In this document: positions 9,082 to 19,218 of the stretch, piece by piece
How positions within the stretch are numbered: the stretch's first letter is position 1
How the letters are laid out: the number at the start of each line of letters is the position of its first letter
Assembly: GCA_018242525.1 (NCBI GenBank)
Contig: JAFEBS010000039.1
Coordinates: forward strand, 1 to 64,000
Reading direction: 5' to 3'
DNA: 64,000 nt
Origin: Planctomycetota bacterium
GTDB lineage: Bacteria; Planctomycetota; Planctomycetia; Planctomycetales; Planctomycetaceae
The notes under the pieces: generated by a model
Database searches by the model: none
The model's input: the letters and a program-made list of their open reading frames with translations, nothing else
Told to the model about the DNA's origin: nothing
Translations under genes and position numbers: made by a program

Positions 9082-9330
9082 TTACATCGCGCTCCAGCTT
9101 GGTGCCTGTTGGAACAGGCCGCTCAAAGCTTCCCAATGCCCCGATTCTGACGACTGGAAAGCGTAGCCACGATCACCCCGATCACCATGGGTATCGACAA
9201 AGTCGTGCAGCACAATCTTCTCATTGGTTCGGACGTAACGTCCATCATGCCAACGCAATAGAACGGCATTGGCAGTGCCTCGGGCCCGTAAATCTTCCAG
9301 TAGTTCGTAGCAGCGAATTCCTTGCATCAT
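9082..9330 (-). CDS. small conserved-looking protein, unknown function
   Basis: Encodes about 82 residues. It looks like a real small soluble protein: charged, non-repetitive, with a central stretch RTNEKIVLHDFVDTHGD. On the minus strand AAGGAG lies two bases before a first ATG (9336), which is too close. The in-frame ATGs at 9330 and 9327 are 7-10 bases from AAGGAG, so one of them is the likely start; I chose 9330. No family recognised. It is convergent with the beta-helix gene and divergent from the large kinase gene. It could be spurious, but the ribosome binding site and composition argue otherwise. Confidence 0.55.
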   Translation of the reverse strand: MMQGIRCYELLEDLRARGTANAVLLRWHDGRYVRTNEKIVLHDFVDTHGDRGDRGYAFQSSESGHWEALSGLFQQAPSWSAM

Positions 9331-9336
9331 TTCCAT

Positions 9337-9692
9337 GTCTCCTTATCGGCAGCCCGCTGAATACTTACGGAATAGTTATCTATCGACCAAATGTACGCTG
9401 AATATTACTTTTTGGCAAGGTTTTTCGGGGCGGATTTTTCGGAACGTCCCACAGTTACTCAGCGACGTCGGCTCACACTCAGGGGCAGCCACATCGGGTT
9501 TGGCGGAAAAGTCGGAGTGATTAAGTTCCAGATTGGGAATAGTCACACGATCGTCCACTTTGCCATCCAACAGCCCAACGCCCAAGAAAAAGCCGGCCAC
9601 ACGTTTCGACCGAGGACGGCTGGCCGGAATTCGAGCTCTTCTTCGAGACAAAAACGGGCCGGATCGTGGTTGAACTTGCAGGTTGACTGACG
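9337..9692. other. 356-bp divergent intergenic region
   Basis: Lies between the small minus-strand gene and the kinase gene and is AT-richer at about 9360-9440. It probably holds promoters for both. Open frames of about 90-100 codons exist on both strands, but their translations are low-quality and overlap each other, so I do not call them. Confidence 0.45.
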
Positions 9693-12600
9693 ATGAATTC
9701 CAATCTTCTGACCATGTCTCAATCAGTGGCGGAATTCACAAAGCGCCTGACCGATAGTGGATTGATTTCCGCGGAGGAGGTTCGCGCCCTGATCGATGCC
9801 TTGCAGGCCGATCAGCGTCCAGTGGATGGCGAATCGCTGGCACGGGAAATGGTCCAGCAGAACAAGCTGACAAAGTTCCAGGCCGAGCAGATTTATGCAG
9901 GCAAAGGGAAGACATTAACGCTGGGAAATTACATCATTCTCGAAAAGCTGGGCCAGGGCGGAATGGGAATGGTGTTGAAGGCGATGCACAAGCGGATGGA
10001 ACGCGTTGTGGCCTTGAAAGTGATGGCGCCGGCGGCGATGAAGTCACCCGATGCCGTCAAGCGGTTTCATCGAGAGGTGCAGGCGGCGGCGAAGCTGACA
10101 CATCCGAATATTGTGATTGCGTTCGATGCGGATGAAGCCCACGGCACGCACTTCCTGGTGATGGAGTATGTCGGGGGGACGGACCTGTCAGCGCTCGTCA
10201 AGAAGCAGGGACCGTTAACGGTCGGGAAGGCGATTGAGTGCATCAAGCAGGCGGCGCGGGGTCTGGAGTACGCTCATGAACACGGCGTCATTCATCGCGA
10301 CATCAAACCGGCGAACCTGCTGATTGATGCGAAAGGGACGGTGAAGATCCTCGACATGGGCCTGGCGCGGATTGAAGGGGAAACCGGTCAGGCTGAGTTG
10401 ACCAGCACTGGCGCGGTGATGGGAACCGTGGATTACATGGCTCCCGAACAGGCGCTCAGTACCAAGTCGGCCGATGCGCGAAGCGATATCTACAGCCTCG
10501 GGATTTCGCTGTGGTATCTACTGACGGGCAAGTGCGCCTACGACGGCGACACGCTGATGGCCAAGTTGCTGGCTCATCGTGATGCCCCGGTGCCCTCGCT
10601 GTGTTCCATTCGAGCCGACCTGCCACCACCCGTGGATGCCGTGTTTCAGAAGATGGTGGCCAAGCAGGCGATGGACCGCTATCAGACGATGACGGAAGTG
10701 CTGCAAGCTCTGGAGAGTTGCCACAGCGGCAGCAGTACCAGTCTGAAGGTGATGCTGCCGTCCGAAGAAAGCCAATTTCAGGCACCATCAAATATTCTCG
10801 GCTCATCGCCAACCCGGTCGGCCACCGTCAAACAGCCGCTGCAGGCGACATCGAGTTATGGCACATCTGATCCTGCTTCCGAAGTGACGATGTTGTCCAG
10901 CGACGCCGCGAGTGCGACTGATCCGCAGACGATGACCTCAGTTCGGAAATTGGTCACCAAACGAGCCGCTCCTTCGTCACCTTTGAGCATTCAGCGCGGG
11001 AAGCTGATGATCGCCGGGGTCACGACTGCGGTTGTGTTACTGGCAATCATGGTTTGGTGGTCCGCAAGCAAAGCACGTCCAGAGAAGGACTCGGACTCGA
11101 GCATCGCGGGAAATGGCGGCACTTCGAAATTGGTGAAACCGCCGTCCCAGTTCCGTGAGGGTCAGCCAACAACCACCCCGCCGATGGCCATCGCCCCGTT
11201 CAACGAAGCACAGGCGAAGGCTCATCAGAAAGCCTGGGCGGACCATCTCGGTGCGCCGGTCGAGTACACGAACAGCATCGGCATGAAGTTCATACTGATC
11301 CCGCCAGGGGGCTACTGGAGAGGTGCCAGTCCGCAAGAAATTCAGGCTGCGACCGTGGAGAATTCGCTTGCCAACGAGGAAGACGTTAAGAGCGCAACTC
11401 CGTGGCACCAGGTCATTTTGACGCAACCGATTTACCTGGGGGTCCATGAAGTCACGCAACTGCAGTACGAAACGGTCACAGGGGGCAACCCGTCCCACTT
11501 CAGCCCCAATGGTTCCGGAAAGGACGCGGTTGTGGAATTGGACACAACCAATTTCCCGGTCGAGACGGTCAGTTGGAATGACGCGGTGAAGTTCTGTGCG
11601 ACGCTGAGCGAGCTGGAACAGCTCAAGCCATTCTACTCCCTGCAGGGTGACACGATCGCGCCCCGAGACGGGAACGGTTATCGACTTCCCACGGATGCGG
11701 AATGGGAATTTGCGCTTCGTGCGGGGACGACGACGAGGTTCTGGACGAGCGACTGGGCCGGAGACCAGGGCGGCTGGTTCCTGGGAAACTCTGGGGGGCG
11801 GCCGCACGCCGTCGGCTCGTTGAAAGCAAATCCGTTTGGAATCTATGACATTCACGGGAGTGTTTGGGAGTGGGTCCAGGACGGTTGGGATGCGACCAGC
11901 TACAGCCAGTTTCAAGAGAAAGTCGCGGTTGACCCCGTCACTCCCTTTTCCGTGAGTTCCGAGCGTACTCATCGGATGGGCGACTTCGGCTCGCCCACGC
12001 AGTTCTGCCTGCCGTGGATTCACCACTTCGTTCACGCAGAATTTCGTCAACACAATATTGGATTTCGGGTGTCGCTCACCGTTGATGCCGTCAAGCAGGC
12101 CCTGGCGAATAGAATCCACGTTGCTGCCCCGCCGCCTGCCGTTGCCCCATTCAATGCCGCTCAAGCCCGCGCGCATCAAGAGGCGTGGGCCAAACATCTC
12201 GAAGTGCCGGTCGAATTCACCAATGGCCTGGGGGCGAAGTTCGTCCTCGTTCCTCCCGGCCAATTCAGGATGGGCAGCACTCTGGAAGAGATTGCCGCCG
12301 CGCCGAGATTCCCCATGGAGGACGATGCGTGGAAGACTTGCTACGCCAGCGAAGGGCCACAGCACGACGTCGTGCTGACAAAGCCGTTCTATATTGGCGT
12401 CTGCGAAGTCACACAGAGCGAGTACATGCAGGTCACGGGTAAGAACCCGTCGGACTTCACTGCATCCGGCGGGCTCGCCGAACGCGTTAAAGAAGTGGAC
12501 ACCGCCGCGTTTCCCGTCGAGAAAGTCAACTGGAACGACGCTGTCGCATTCTGCGGAAAGCTCAGTGAACGTGAAGGCCTGAAACCACTCACGATTCAAC

Positions 12601-13646
12601 TCAGTAAGGAAGGAGCACCACTCGTCAATGGAAACGGCTACCGGTTGCCAACCGAGGCCGAATGGGAATTTGCTTGCCGAGCCGGAACGACCACGACCTA
12701 CTGGAGTGGAAACAACATTGCGGACTTGAACCGCGTGGGCTGGAGCGGCGCGAACGCCGGTCATCGAACGCACGCTGTGGGCGAACTGCCACCGAACCCC
12801 TTCGGGCTGTATGACGTTCATGGCAACGTCTGGGAGTGGGTCTACGATCGCTGGGAACCGGACGACTATGCGCGTCGGGCCGGCGGTCCGGTGATTGATC
12901 CCTGGGGGCCGACGGCTCCGTCGCAGTTCCACGGTGTCCGTGGCGGCTTCTGGGGAACAGCCGAGCAGCGCTGCACTTCTGCCAGGCGTTTTCGGCAGTT
13001 GGATTTTTTCGGACACGGGCACAACGGGTTCCGGATCGTTCTTTCCGTGGACGGCGTGAAGCAGATGCTCGATCCCACAACGGCAAAGACCGGCAGGGTG
13101 GAGCATGCTGCTCCCGAATCACCGACGATTTCGTGGGTCGACTGGTTGGGGCCAAGGCTTCAGCGGAACGAGATCGGTGGCAATGGTTGGATTCGAGAAG
13201 GGGAAGCCTTCACGACCGAGCGTGAAATCAGTGGGATTGAGATTCTGCCCGGTACCACTCGTGACGGAGCGTTGCGACTGACGTACCTGCTGCGCGACTC
13301 GAATGGCATCCGGCTCAATGCTCGCGACCGGAAGACGGACAATACCGACGCTACGCGCGAGCTCTACGTGGCCGAAGATAACGGGACTGACCTTTACATC
13401 ATCAAATTTCTGGCGGGCAAGCCGACGCAACTCGCCTCGCGAGCGATCCCGGCCAGCATTCCGAAAGACTCGCCGAGGACTCTCGAATTTCGCGTTGTCG
13501 GCGAGACACTCACGGCGACCTTGAATGGTTCGATGGTTTTGACAGCGAAAGACTCCTCGAATCCCGGAGGAAACTTTGCACTTGTGGCGCTTCAGGGTTT
13601 GCTGATTCAGAAGCTTGAATATCAAATACTGGACAGGGCGAAATAG
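9693..13646 (+). CDS. membrane Ser/Thr protein kinase fused to two formylglycine-enzyme-like domains and a C-terminal beta-sandwich
   Basis: A 1317-residue modular receptor kinase. Residues 1-75 are a helical N-terminus common in planctomycete kinases. The kinase domain (about 80-345) has LGQGGMG, VALKV (K109), HRDIKPANLL (D202) and GTVDYMAPEQ; the DFG motif reads DMG. One membrane helix lies near 438-458, so the kinase is cytoplasmic. Outside are two FGE/SUMF1-type modules (from about 525 and 840), each with GYRLPTDAEWEFA- or GYRLPTEAEWEFA-type cores and HGSVWEWV/HGNVWEWV strands. The first has lost the VRGGFW-type motif that the second keeps, and neither shows the catalytic Cys pair of true FGE, so both are probably binding domains. 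Residues about 1142-1317 resemble a concanavalin/LamG sandwich. An ATG at 9714 is an alternative start. Confidence 0.9.
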   Translation: MNSNLLTMSQSVAEFTKRLTDSGLISAEEVRALIDALQADQRPVDGESLAREMVQQNKLTKFQAEQIYAGKGKTLTLGNYIILEKLGQGGMGMVLKAMHKRMERVVALKVMAPAAMKSPDAVKRFHREVQAAAKLTHPNIVIAFDADEAHGTHFLVMEYVGGTDLSALVKKQGPLTVGKAIECIKQAARGLEYAHEHGVIHRDIKPANLLIDAKGTVKILDMGLARIEGETGQAELTSTGAVMGTVDYMAPEQALSTKSADARSDIYSLGISLWYLLTGKCAYDGDTLMAKLLAHRDAPVPSLCSIRADLPPPVDAVFQKMVAKQAMDRYQTMTEVLQALESCHSGSSTSLKVMLPSEESQFQAPSNILGSSPTRSATVKQPLQATSSYGTSDPASEVTMLSSDAASATDPQTMTSVRKLVTKRAAPSSPLSIQRGKLMIAGVTTAVVLLAIMVWWSASKARPEKDSDSSIAGNGGTSKLVKPPSQFREGQPTTTPPMAIAPFNEAQAKAHQKAWADHLGAPVEYTNSIGMKFILIPPGGYWRGASPQEIQAATVENSLANEEDVKSATPWHQVILTQPIYLGVHEVTQLQYETVTGGNPSHFSPNGSGKDAVVELDTTNFPVETVSWNDAVKFCATLSELEQLKPFYSLQGDTIAPRDGNGYRLPTDAEWEFALRAGTTTRFWTSDWAGDQGGWFLGNSGGRPHAVGSLKANPFGIYDIHGSVWEWVQDGWDATSYSQFQEKVAVDPVTPFSVSSERTHRMGDFGSPTQFCLPWIHHFVHAEFRQHNIGFRVSLTVDAVKQALANRIHVAAPPPAVAPFNAAQARAHQEAWAKHLEVPVEFTNGLGAKFVLVPPGQFRMGSTLEEIAAAPRFPMEDDAWKTCYASEGPQHDVVLTKPFYIGVCEVTQSEYMQVTGKNPSDFTASGGLAERVKEVDTAAFPVEKVNWNDAVAFCGKLSEREGLKPLTIQLSKEGAPLVNGNGYRLPTEAEWEFACRAGTTTTYWSGNNIADLNRVGWSGANAGHRTHAVGELPPNPFGLYDVHGNVWEWVYDRWEPDDYARRAGGPVIDPWGPTAPSQFHGVRGGFWGTAEQRCTSARRFRQLDFFGHGHNGFRIVLSVDGVKQMLDPTTAKTGRVEHAAPESPTISWVDWLGPRLQRNEIGGNGWIREGEAFTTEREISGIEILPGTTRDGALRLTYLLRDSNGIRLNARDRKTDNTDATRELYVAEDNGTDLYIIKFLAGKPTQLASRAIPASIPKDSPRTLEFRVVGETLTATLNGSMVLTAKDSSNPGGNFALVALQGLLIQKLEYQILDRAK

Positions 13647-13915
13647 AGGCGCACACCGATGTTCTGGCTTCGGAGTTCTTCATGCCGTTGGTTTAACGGC
13701 GACTCAAGTGGAGGGACGCATCCGGTGCGGTACCGCGGCGAGGTCGCTCAAAATGAATGCGAATTGGTGATGCAGGCAACACCTCCCATTTCTCAAGTAC
13801 GGGGGCAGGCAAAGCTGGTGTGGCGAATCTCGACGTAAAGAACTTCCCGGTAGATCCCTGACCCCCGTTTACCATATCGCGTTCCCTGATAATCACCTCG
13901 ACGGAAGCTTTTTTC

Positions 13916-16900
13916 ATGCACTTCATCGCGCGTTCTTGTGGGCTTGTTGTGGCGCTGGCACTTGTGGGAAGCATGACGGTTCAGGCTCAGCAGCCGAAAC
14001 CTGCCATTCCACATGCTCAGGACAAACCACCAAATGATCCGCGCGATCCACAGACCGCTGCCCGGATGATGACGGTCCCGGAAGGGTTCACGGTTGAGGT
14101 CGTGGCTGCGGAACCGGACATCGTCAATCCGGTGGCGATGGCGATCGACGAACGCGGCCGGTTCTGGATCACCGAATCACTGGAGTACCCGCGCCGTGAA
14201 CCCGGCCCCGGAAAGGATCGGGTCAAGATCCTGGAAGACACCGACGGGGATGGCCAGTGCGACAAGTTCACGGTCTTCATGGAGGGATTGAACATCCCCA
14301 GCGGGATTGCCGTCGGACATGGCGGTGTCTGGATCGCCAACTCGCCTGACATTTTATTCGTGCAGGACACGGATGGGGACGGCAAGGCTGACAAGCAGGA
14401 GGTCGTCGTCACCGGCTTCGGGCGGACCGATACGCACGAGTTACCCAATTCGCTGACATGGGGGCCGGATGGCTGGTTGTACGGCCTGAACGGCGTCTTC
14501 AATCATTCGCACGTGAAGTATTCCGAGACCAACCCCAATTACTCGAAGGACCACAAGGGATGGCCGCTGACATGTGCGCTGTATCGGATCCATCCTCGGA
14601 CGCGAGAATTCCAGGTCTTCTGCGAAGGGACCAGCAATCCGTGGGGGATCGCCTTCAACGAGGATGGAGAGGCGTTCATCAGTGCCTGCGTGATCGATCA
14701 CCTGTGGCACCTGGTTGAGACGGGCTACTATCACCGCCAGGGGGGGCCGTATCCGCCATTCACCTGGAAGATTGAAAGCATCGTCAAGCACAAGCATCAG
14801 AAGGCCGCTTATTGCGGCATTCACTACTTCGACAGCGATGCGTATCCCGATAGATTTCGGGGCAAATTGTACATGGGAAACATCCATGGTGGCTGCATCA
14901 ACGTCGACAGTATCGAACGGGATGGCGCCACCTACAAGGGTACGGGGGAGCCCGATTTCCTGACGGCCAACGATGCCTGGTTCATGCCCGTTGTCCAGAA
15001 GACCGGCCCTGACGGCAGCCTGTATGTGCTCGACTGGTACGACCGGTACCACTGCTATCAGGATGCCAACCGCGATCCGGCCGGCATCGACCGGCTGAAG
15101 GGACGGCTCTATCGGGTGCGGTACAAGGAAACTCCGCGCGCTCCGAAGGATCTCGACCTGGCAAAGGAGTCGGATGAGCAATTGATCGAACGATTGGGTG
15201 CGATGAACGATTTTATCCGCTGGACCGCCACGCGACTGCTCCAGGAACGAACCACTCCGAAGTTGACCAGCAAGCTACTGCAATTGGTGTTCGCCCCGGA
15301 GACGATTCCAACGCAGCGTCGACACGCCCTGTTCGCGTCGATGCCCGACCTGCTGCGCCAATCAAACTGGAACACCGAACAGGTTTCCAGGCTGCTGGAT
15401 TCACCGGACGACGTGGTTCGCGCCTGGGCGGTCCGACTGCTGGTGACCGAGGCGGTCCCTGTCGTGCAGCGGGGCAATGCGGATGAAAACCTGCAGGCGA
15501 AATCTCTGCAAATCATTCAGAACGGTCTGACCGACCGATCGTCGACCGTACGGCTGCAATCGCTGATCTATGTCGCCAGAATGGCCCAGGGTGATGGCCG
15601 CGGGTCAGTCCAGTTTCCGATGGATAATGCGCTGCTGGCAGCTGTTCGGCTTTGTGGCCACGACCCGGTGCTGCAACGGACGGCATGGCAAGCGATCAAG
15701 GCCTACGGAGCCCAGTCCCCCAAAGTCCTGTCCAGCCTGCTAACAGACAAGCAGGTCCAGGAATCGCCGATCGGACGCGAATTGACTCCCCGGCTGGTGG
15801 AATGGCTGCTGGCTCAAGGGCCCGAGCGGCAGCTTGTATTGGGGGAAGCATTTCAGAGCCTGCTCGCGTCGAACCAGACGGCTGCCGCCGGGCTCATCCT
15901 GTCTCAACTGGCTGCCAAGGTTCAAACCGGCGAGATCAAGGGAGACACGCTGAATTCGCTCAAGGGGGTGATGTCCAAACCGATGTCACCGCTGCTGGCC
16001 GATCAGTCGGCCCATCCGCTGGCTGGCGATGCCGCGTTGCTGGCCGTCTCATGGGGTGACCCGCGCGGATTGCCGCAAATCCGCCGTTTACTGAGCGCCC
16101 GGACATTTCCTTCAGACCAGCGATTGAAGGCACTCAATGCACTCATTGCCACTCAAGATGCGCAAGTCCTGAAATCTGTCGCGGCCGTGCTGACCGACAA
16201 CACCGAACCGGCCGACTTCAAATCACAGATCCTGCTGGTGGTCGGCCGGATCGATGACCCGAAAGTCGCAGGTGTGATGCTGGGCGAGTTTCCGAAAATG
16301 GAACCAGACCTGCAGTCGAAGACCATCGAACTGTTGACGCAACGGGCCGCTTGGGCCAGGCAATTGCTCACGGCCATCGGCGACAAGCAGATCCCGGCCA
16401 CGGTGATCAATCTGAATCAGGCGCGGCGATTGAAGGAGCTGAAGGATGAGGAGTTGACAAAGCTGCTCGCCACGCACTGGGGGCAGGTGCGCGAAGGTCG
16501 TGATCCCAATCGGGAGCAGTACATCGCCAGCATGAAGGCATTGATCCGCCAGTCGCCCGGTGATCCGCTGGTGGGCGAAAAGGCCTTTAAAAAGGTCTGC
16601 GCCCAGTGTCACAAGATTTATGGCGAAGGGGTGGAAGTCGGACCGGACATCACCCGCAACGGCCGCAATGACTTCACGCAATTGTTGTCCAACGTGTTTG
16701 ATCCCAGCCTGGTGATCGGTGCCGGGTATCGTTCTTACACCGTTGTGACGAACGGTGGCCGGGTCCTGAACGGGCTGCTGGCCGAAGACAGTCCGCAGCG
16801 AGTCGTTCTGAAGATCCAGGGCGGGAAGCAGGAAGTGATCGCCCGGTCGGACATCGATGAAATCAAGGTCAGCGAGATTTCGCTGATGCCTGAACAACTG

Positions 16901-17461
16901 GAAAAGCAATTGTCGCCGCAGGAAATCGTGGACCTGTTCGCATTCATCACGCTCGACAAGCATCCCAGCGACCCGTCTGCGAAACGACTGCCCGGGGTGT
17001 CGCAGGTGTCACCGCGGCAGTCACTGAATCCGGCGGAATTCTCGTCGCTGGTCGGTGAGATTCTGCCCGGGTTCACGACCGCGGAATCCGGTGAATTGGG
17101 GATCGGTTTGCTGGCCGAACACCAGGGCCATGAGAATGTTCTGCGGACCCATCCCGTCAGCCGGGACAAGCCGTGTGTGCTGACCATGAAGCTGACGCCG
17201 CCTGCAGACAAGAAGACAAAACTGATCCTGGAGGTCTCACACGATCCGCGTGGCGACTGGCGACTGGTGGTCCGCGGGAATGGCGAACGAATGGCCGATG
17301 AGATGATTTCCAAAGAGACCTGCACAAAAGGCTGGCGGACCATCACGGTGGATCTATCGAAATTTGCCGGGAAGGAATTGAAACTGGATCTGGTCAATCA
17401 GGCCAATGACTGGTCGTGGGAGTTTGGATTCTGGGGTTCGGCGAGGATCGTGAGCGAGTGA
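13916..17461 (+). CDS. PVC-type membrane-bound dehydrogenase / c-type cytochrome protein with HEAT-like repeats
   Basis: A 1181-residue exported protein. An N-terminal signal peptide ends near VQAQ (about residue 25). Residues 40-400 are the PVC-type membrane-bound dehydrogenase domain, a beta-propeller resembling glucose/sorbosone dehydrogenases, with calcium-site-like DTDGDGQCD and DTDGDGKAD. The middle (about 420-860) is helical with HEAT-like repeats. A haem c site CAQCH starts at residue 895, followed by the conserved GxVGPDIT-type loop and a PVC-specific segment. The last 150 residues look like a galactose-binding sandwich. Such proteins are abundant in planctomycetes and are thought to oxidise sugars or polyols at the cell surface; the substrate is unknown. 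The gene stops 4 bp before the stop of the convergent gene. Confidence 0.92.
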   Translation: MHFIARSCGLVVALALVGSMTVQAQQPKPAIPHAQDKPPNDPRDPQTAARMMTVPEGFTVEVVAAEPDIVNPVAMAIDERGRFWITESLEYPRREPGPGKDRVKILEDTDGDGQCDKFTVFMEGLNIPSGIAVGHGGVWIANSPDILFVQDTDGDGKADKQEVVVTGFGRTDTHELPNSLTWGPDGWLYGLNGVFNHSHVKYSETNPNYSKDHKGWPLTCALYRIHPRTREFQVFCEGTSNPWGIAFNEDGEAFISACVIDHLWHLVETGYYHRQGGPYPPFTWKIESIVKHKHQKAAYCGIHYFDSDAYPDRFRGKLYMGNIHGGCINVDSIERDGATYKGTGEPDFLTANDAWFMPVVQKTGPDGSLYVLDWYDRYHCYQDANRDPAGIDRLKGRLYRVRYKETPRAPKDLDLAKESDEQLIERLGAMNDFIRWTATRLLQERTTPKLTSKLLQLVFAPETIPTQRRHALFASMPDLLRQSNWNTEQVSRLLDSPDDVVRAWAVRLLVTEAVPVVQRGNADENLQAKSLQIIQNGLTDRSSTVRLQSLIYVARMAQGDGRGSVQFPMDNALLAAVRLCGHDPVLQRTAWQAIKAYGAQSPKVLSSLLTDKQVQESPIGRELTPRLVEWLLAQGPERQLVLGEAFQSLLASNQTAAAGLILSQLAAKVQTGEIKGDTLNSLKGVMSKPMSPLLADQSAHPLAGDAALLAVSWGDPRGLPQIRRLLSARTFPSDQRLKALNALIATQDAQVLKSVAAVLTDNTEPADFKSQILLVVGRIDDPKVAGVMLGEFPKMEPDLQSKTIELLTQRAAWARQLLTAIGDKQIPATVINLNQARRLKELKDEELTKLLATHWGQVREGRDPNREQYIASMKALIRQSPGDPLVGEKAFKKVCAQCHKIYGEGVEVGPDITRNGRNDFTQLLSNVFDPSLVIGAGYRSYTVVTNGGRVLNGLLAEDSPQRVVLKIQGGKQEVIARSDIDEIKVSEISLMPEQLEKQLSPQEIVDLFAFITLDKHPSDPSAKRLPGVSQVSPRQSLNPAEFSSLVGEILPGFTTAESGELGIGLLAEHQGHENVLRTHPVSRDKPCVLTMKLTPPADKKTKLILEVSHDPRGDWRLVVRGNGERMADEMISKETCTKGWRTITVDLSKFAGKELKLDLVNQANDWSWEFGFWGSARIVSE

Positions 17462-17465
17462 ATCG

Positions 17466-19028
17466 CTACTCGCTTTTGGGCTGCTGTTCCGCAACGTCTG
17501 TCGTGGTGTACACCGGCTGATGCCGGTAGGGCGTTTCCAGGATCAGGATGCACAGCGCGGTCATGTACAGTCGGCCTCCTTTTTCGGAATGCTCAAAGGG
17601 ATCTCCAGGGGGTGAGGTGGGGTTCCAACTGCCGCGCGTGTCTTGCCCGGCTTTGGCACTGCCGGTGGTGACCTGCGCGCGGACGACGACATCCCGAACA
17701 GCCGTGTTCCAGCGTTTCCAATCGTCGCCGCCGATGTTGTGCAGCATCTGCGAAGTGTAGTACCAGGCATAAACGTTGCGACGGCCACCGGACCAGGCCG
17801 GTGCCTGTTCGGCGTCGGTGACGTATTTGACGCCGTGCTGCATCTCGGGAAAATTCCGGGGCCAGCCGAGCCATTGCCGACAGAGCAGCGCTTCGGCGGT
17901 GAGGGCGGGTGAGGCTTTGCTGTCGGGAGTGGTGGGCTCGTACTTGTAACGCGACATGCCGCGCACCTGCACCGAGTCCAGGAACGAGGACGCACGCACG
18001 AAGTCTTCCTGGGCCACCTCGATCCCGGCCATGCGGGCCGTGTGCAGGGCCATCAGTGCCCAACCGGTTACCGACAGGTCGCCAACCATCAGTTTTGAAA
18101 TTGGGCGATATTTCCAGCCTCCATTGTCGGGATGCTGGGAATCCAGCAGGTAATGGACCGCCCGCTCCGCCGCAGGTTTCAAGTCGCTGTCATGGGTCAG
18201 TGCCAGGGCTTCGCACAGGACGATGGTTCCCATGGCGTGCGCATAGAACGCACCGTTCCGGCCTTCTTCCTGCCGCAGGTCATGCAGATCACCCGTCTGG
18301 GGATCCTGGATCGCCTTCAGCCATTTCAGGCCTTTGGCGACCACTTCAGAGAACTCGCCGCTTTGGTGTGTATTCCCGTGGCCCAGGAAAGCCAGCAGTG
18401 CCAGCGAAGTGGCACCAGTGTCGGTTCGAATCACCGAGAATCCCGGGTCAGGATAACCTTGATGCAATTCCCAGTGTCCATCGCTCTTTTGCTGGCGGGA
18501 CAACCATTGCAGACCTTGTTTGATCGCCCGCTCGGCGTCGGGCGTTCCCCCCAGCTGCTCCAGGTTTTCGGCGCGGGTCCGGGGATTGCGGCTTTCCAGG
18601 GCCTGGCTGACATCCACCGGGGCGACACCGATCTTCTTCTGGGGTCCATCAGGATCACCGGAATCGGACGGTGTCTTCTGATCAGGGACGGTGACGGGCG
18701 ACGGTCCGATGTTGATCGGGATACTGATCGGCTTCAGTTTGCGACCGGCATTGGCTGCTTTTTCACCAGGGGTCAACCAACTGGCGATCAATGGATTTCC
18801 GTCGCCGACCGTGCGCACGTTGTACAGAATGAGGCCGAGCACGACCAACAGCAGAGCGTGCAACACCGTGCTGACGACGATTCCCAGGCCGCCGGTGAAC
18901 AAGTCGCGGCGCAGGTGATCGATCCAGGAACGAATCTGAAGTCGTTCTTTCAGCGGTTCAAAATCCACTGCGATCCGTCGACGTGTCGGTTTGCGCTCGG
19001 GATTCGGCGATGGATCGGAAGAGGACAT
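17466..19028 (-). CDS. membrane-anchored protein with prenyltransferase/squalene-oxidase-type repeats
   Basis: A 520-residue protein with a cytoplasmic N-terminus, one membrane helix near residues 48-70 (GGLGIVVSTVLHALLLVVLG) and a large outer domain. From about residue 165 it contains QW-like alpha/alpha-toroid repeats: LQWLSRQQKSDGHWEL, LKWLKAIQDPQTG, VHYLLDSQHPDNGGWKY. These match the terpene cyclase/prenyltransferase repeat family seen in many planctomycete proteins. The DxDD motif of true squalene-hopene cyclase is not visible, so I would not call it a cyclase. The N-terminal helix followed by a basic/proline linker resembles a TonB-like anchor. Role unknown. Confidence 0.8.
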   Translation of the reverse strand: MSSSDPSPNPERKPTRRRIAVDFEPLKERLQIRSWIDHLRRDLFTGGLGIVVSTVLHALLLVVLGLILYNVRTVGDGNPLIASWLTPGEKAANAGRKLKPISIPINIGPSPVTVPDQKTPSDSGDPDGPQKKIGVAPVDVSQALESRNPRTRAENLEQLGGTPDAERAIKQGLQWLSRQQKSDGHWELHQGYPDPGFSVIRTDTGATSLALLAFLGHGNTHQSGEFSEVVAKGLKWLKAIQDPQTGDLHDLRQEEGRNGAFYAHAMGTIVLCEALALTHDSDLKPAAERAVHYLLDSQHPDNGGWKYRPISKLMVGDLSVTGWALMALHTARMAGIEVAQEDFVRASSFLDSVQVRGMSRYKYEPTTPDSKASPALTAEALLCRQWLGWPRNFPEMQHGVKYVTDAEQAPAWSGGRRNVYAWYYTSQMLHNIGGDDWKRWNTAVRDVVVRAQVTTGSAKAGQDTRGSWNPTSPPGDPFEHSEKGGRLYMTALCILILETPYRHQPVYTTTDVAEQQPKSE

Positions 19029-19218
19029 GCCGGCAAGGTCTCAAGTGTGAGAATCGGGTTGGCAAGTTTAGGCAATCCCGCCTCGCCCCGCCACCAGAGC
19101 GCTAAACGACGTCAAACCACGTCAGGTGTCCGATTCCGTACAGAAGAACCGTCAAATCAATGTCAACTGTTCGACTCAATATCAACAGATCGCAATGTTT
19201 TCTTGAGTTCCCGGTCGC

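Noticed and set aside
11037..13106. Long open frame on the minus strand opposite the FGE-like modules
   Set aside because: Antisense to well-supported SUMF1-type domains, with no recognisable features.
17466..19028. Squalene-hopene cyclase
   Set aside because: Repeats of the toroid fold are present but the DxDD catalytic motif is not visible, and the N-terminus is a membrane anchor with a linker.
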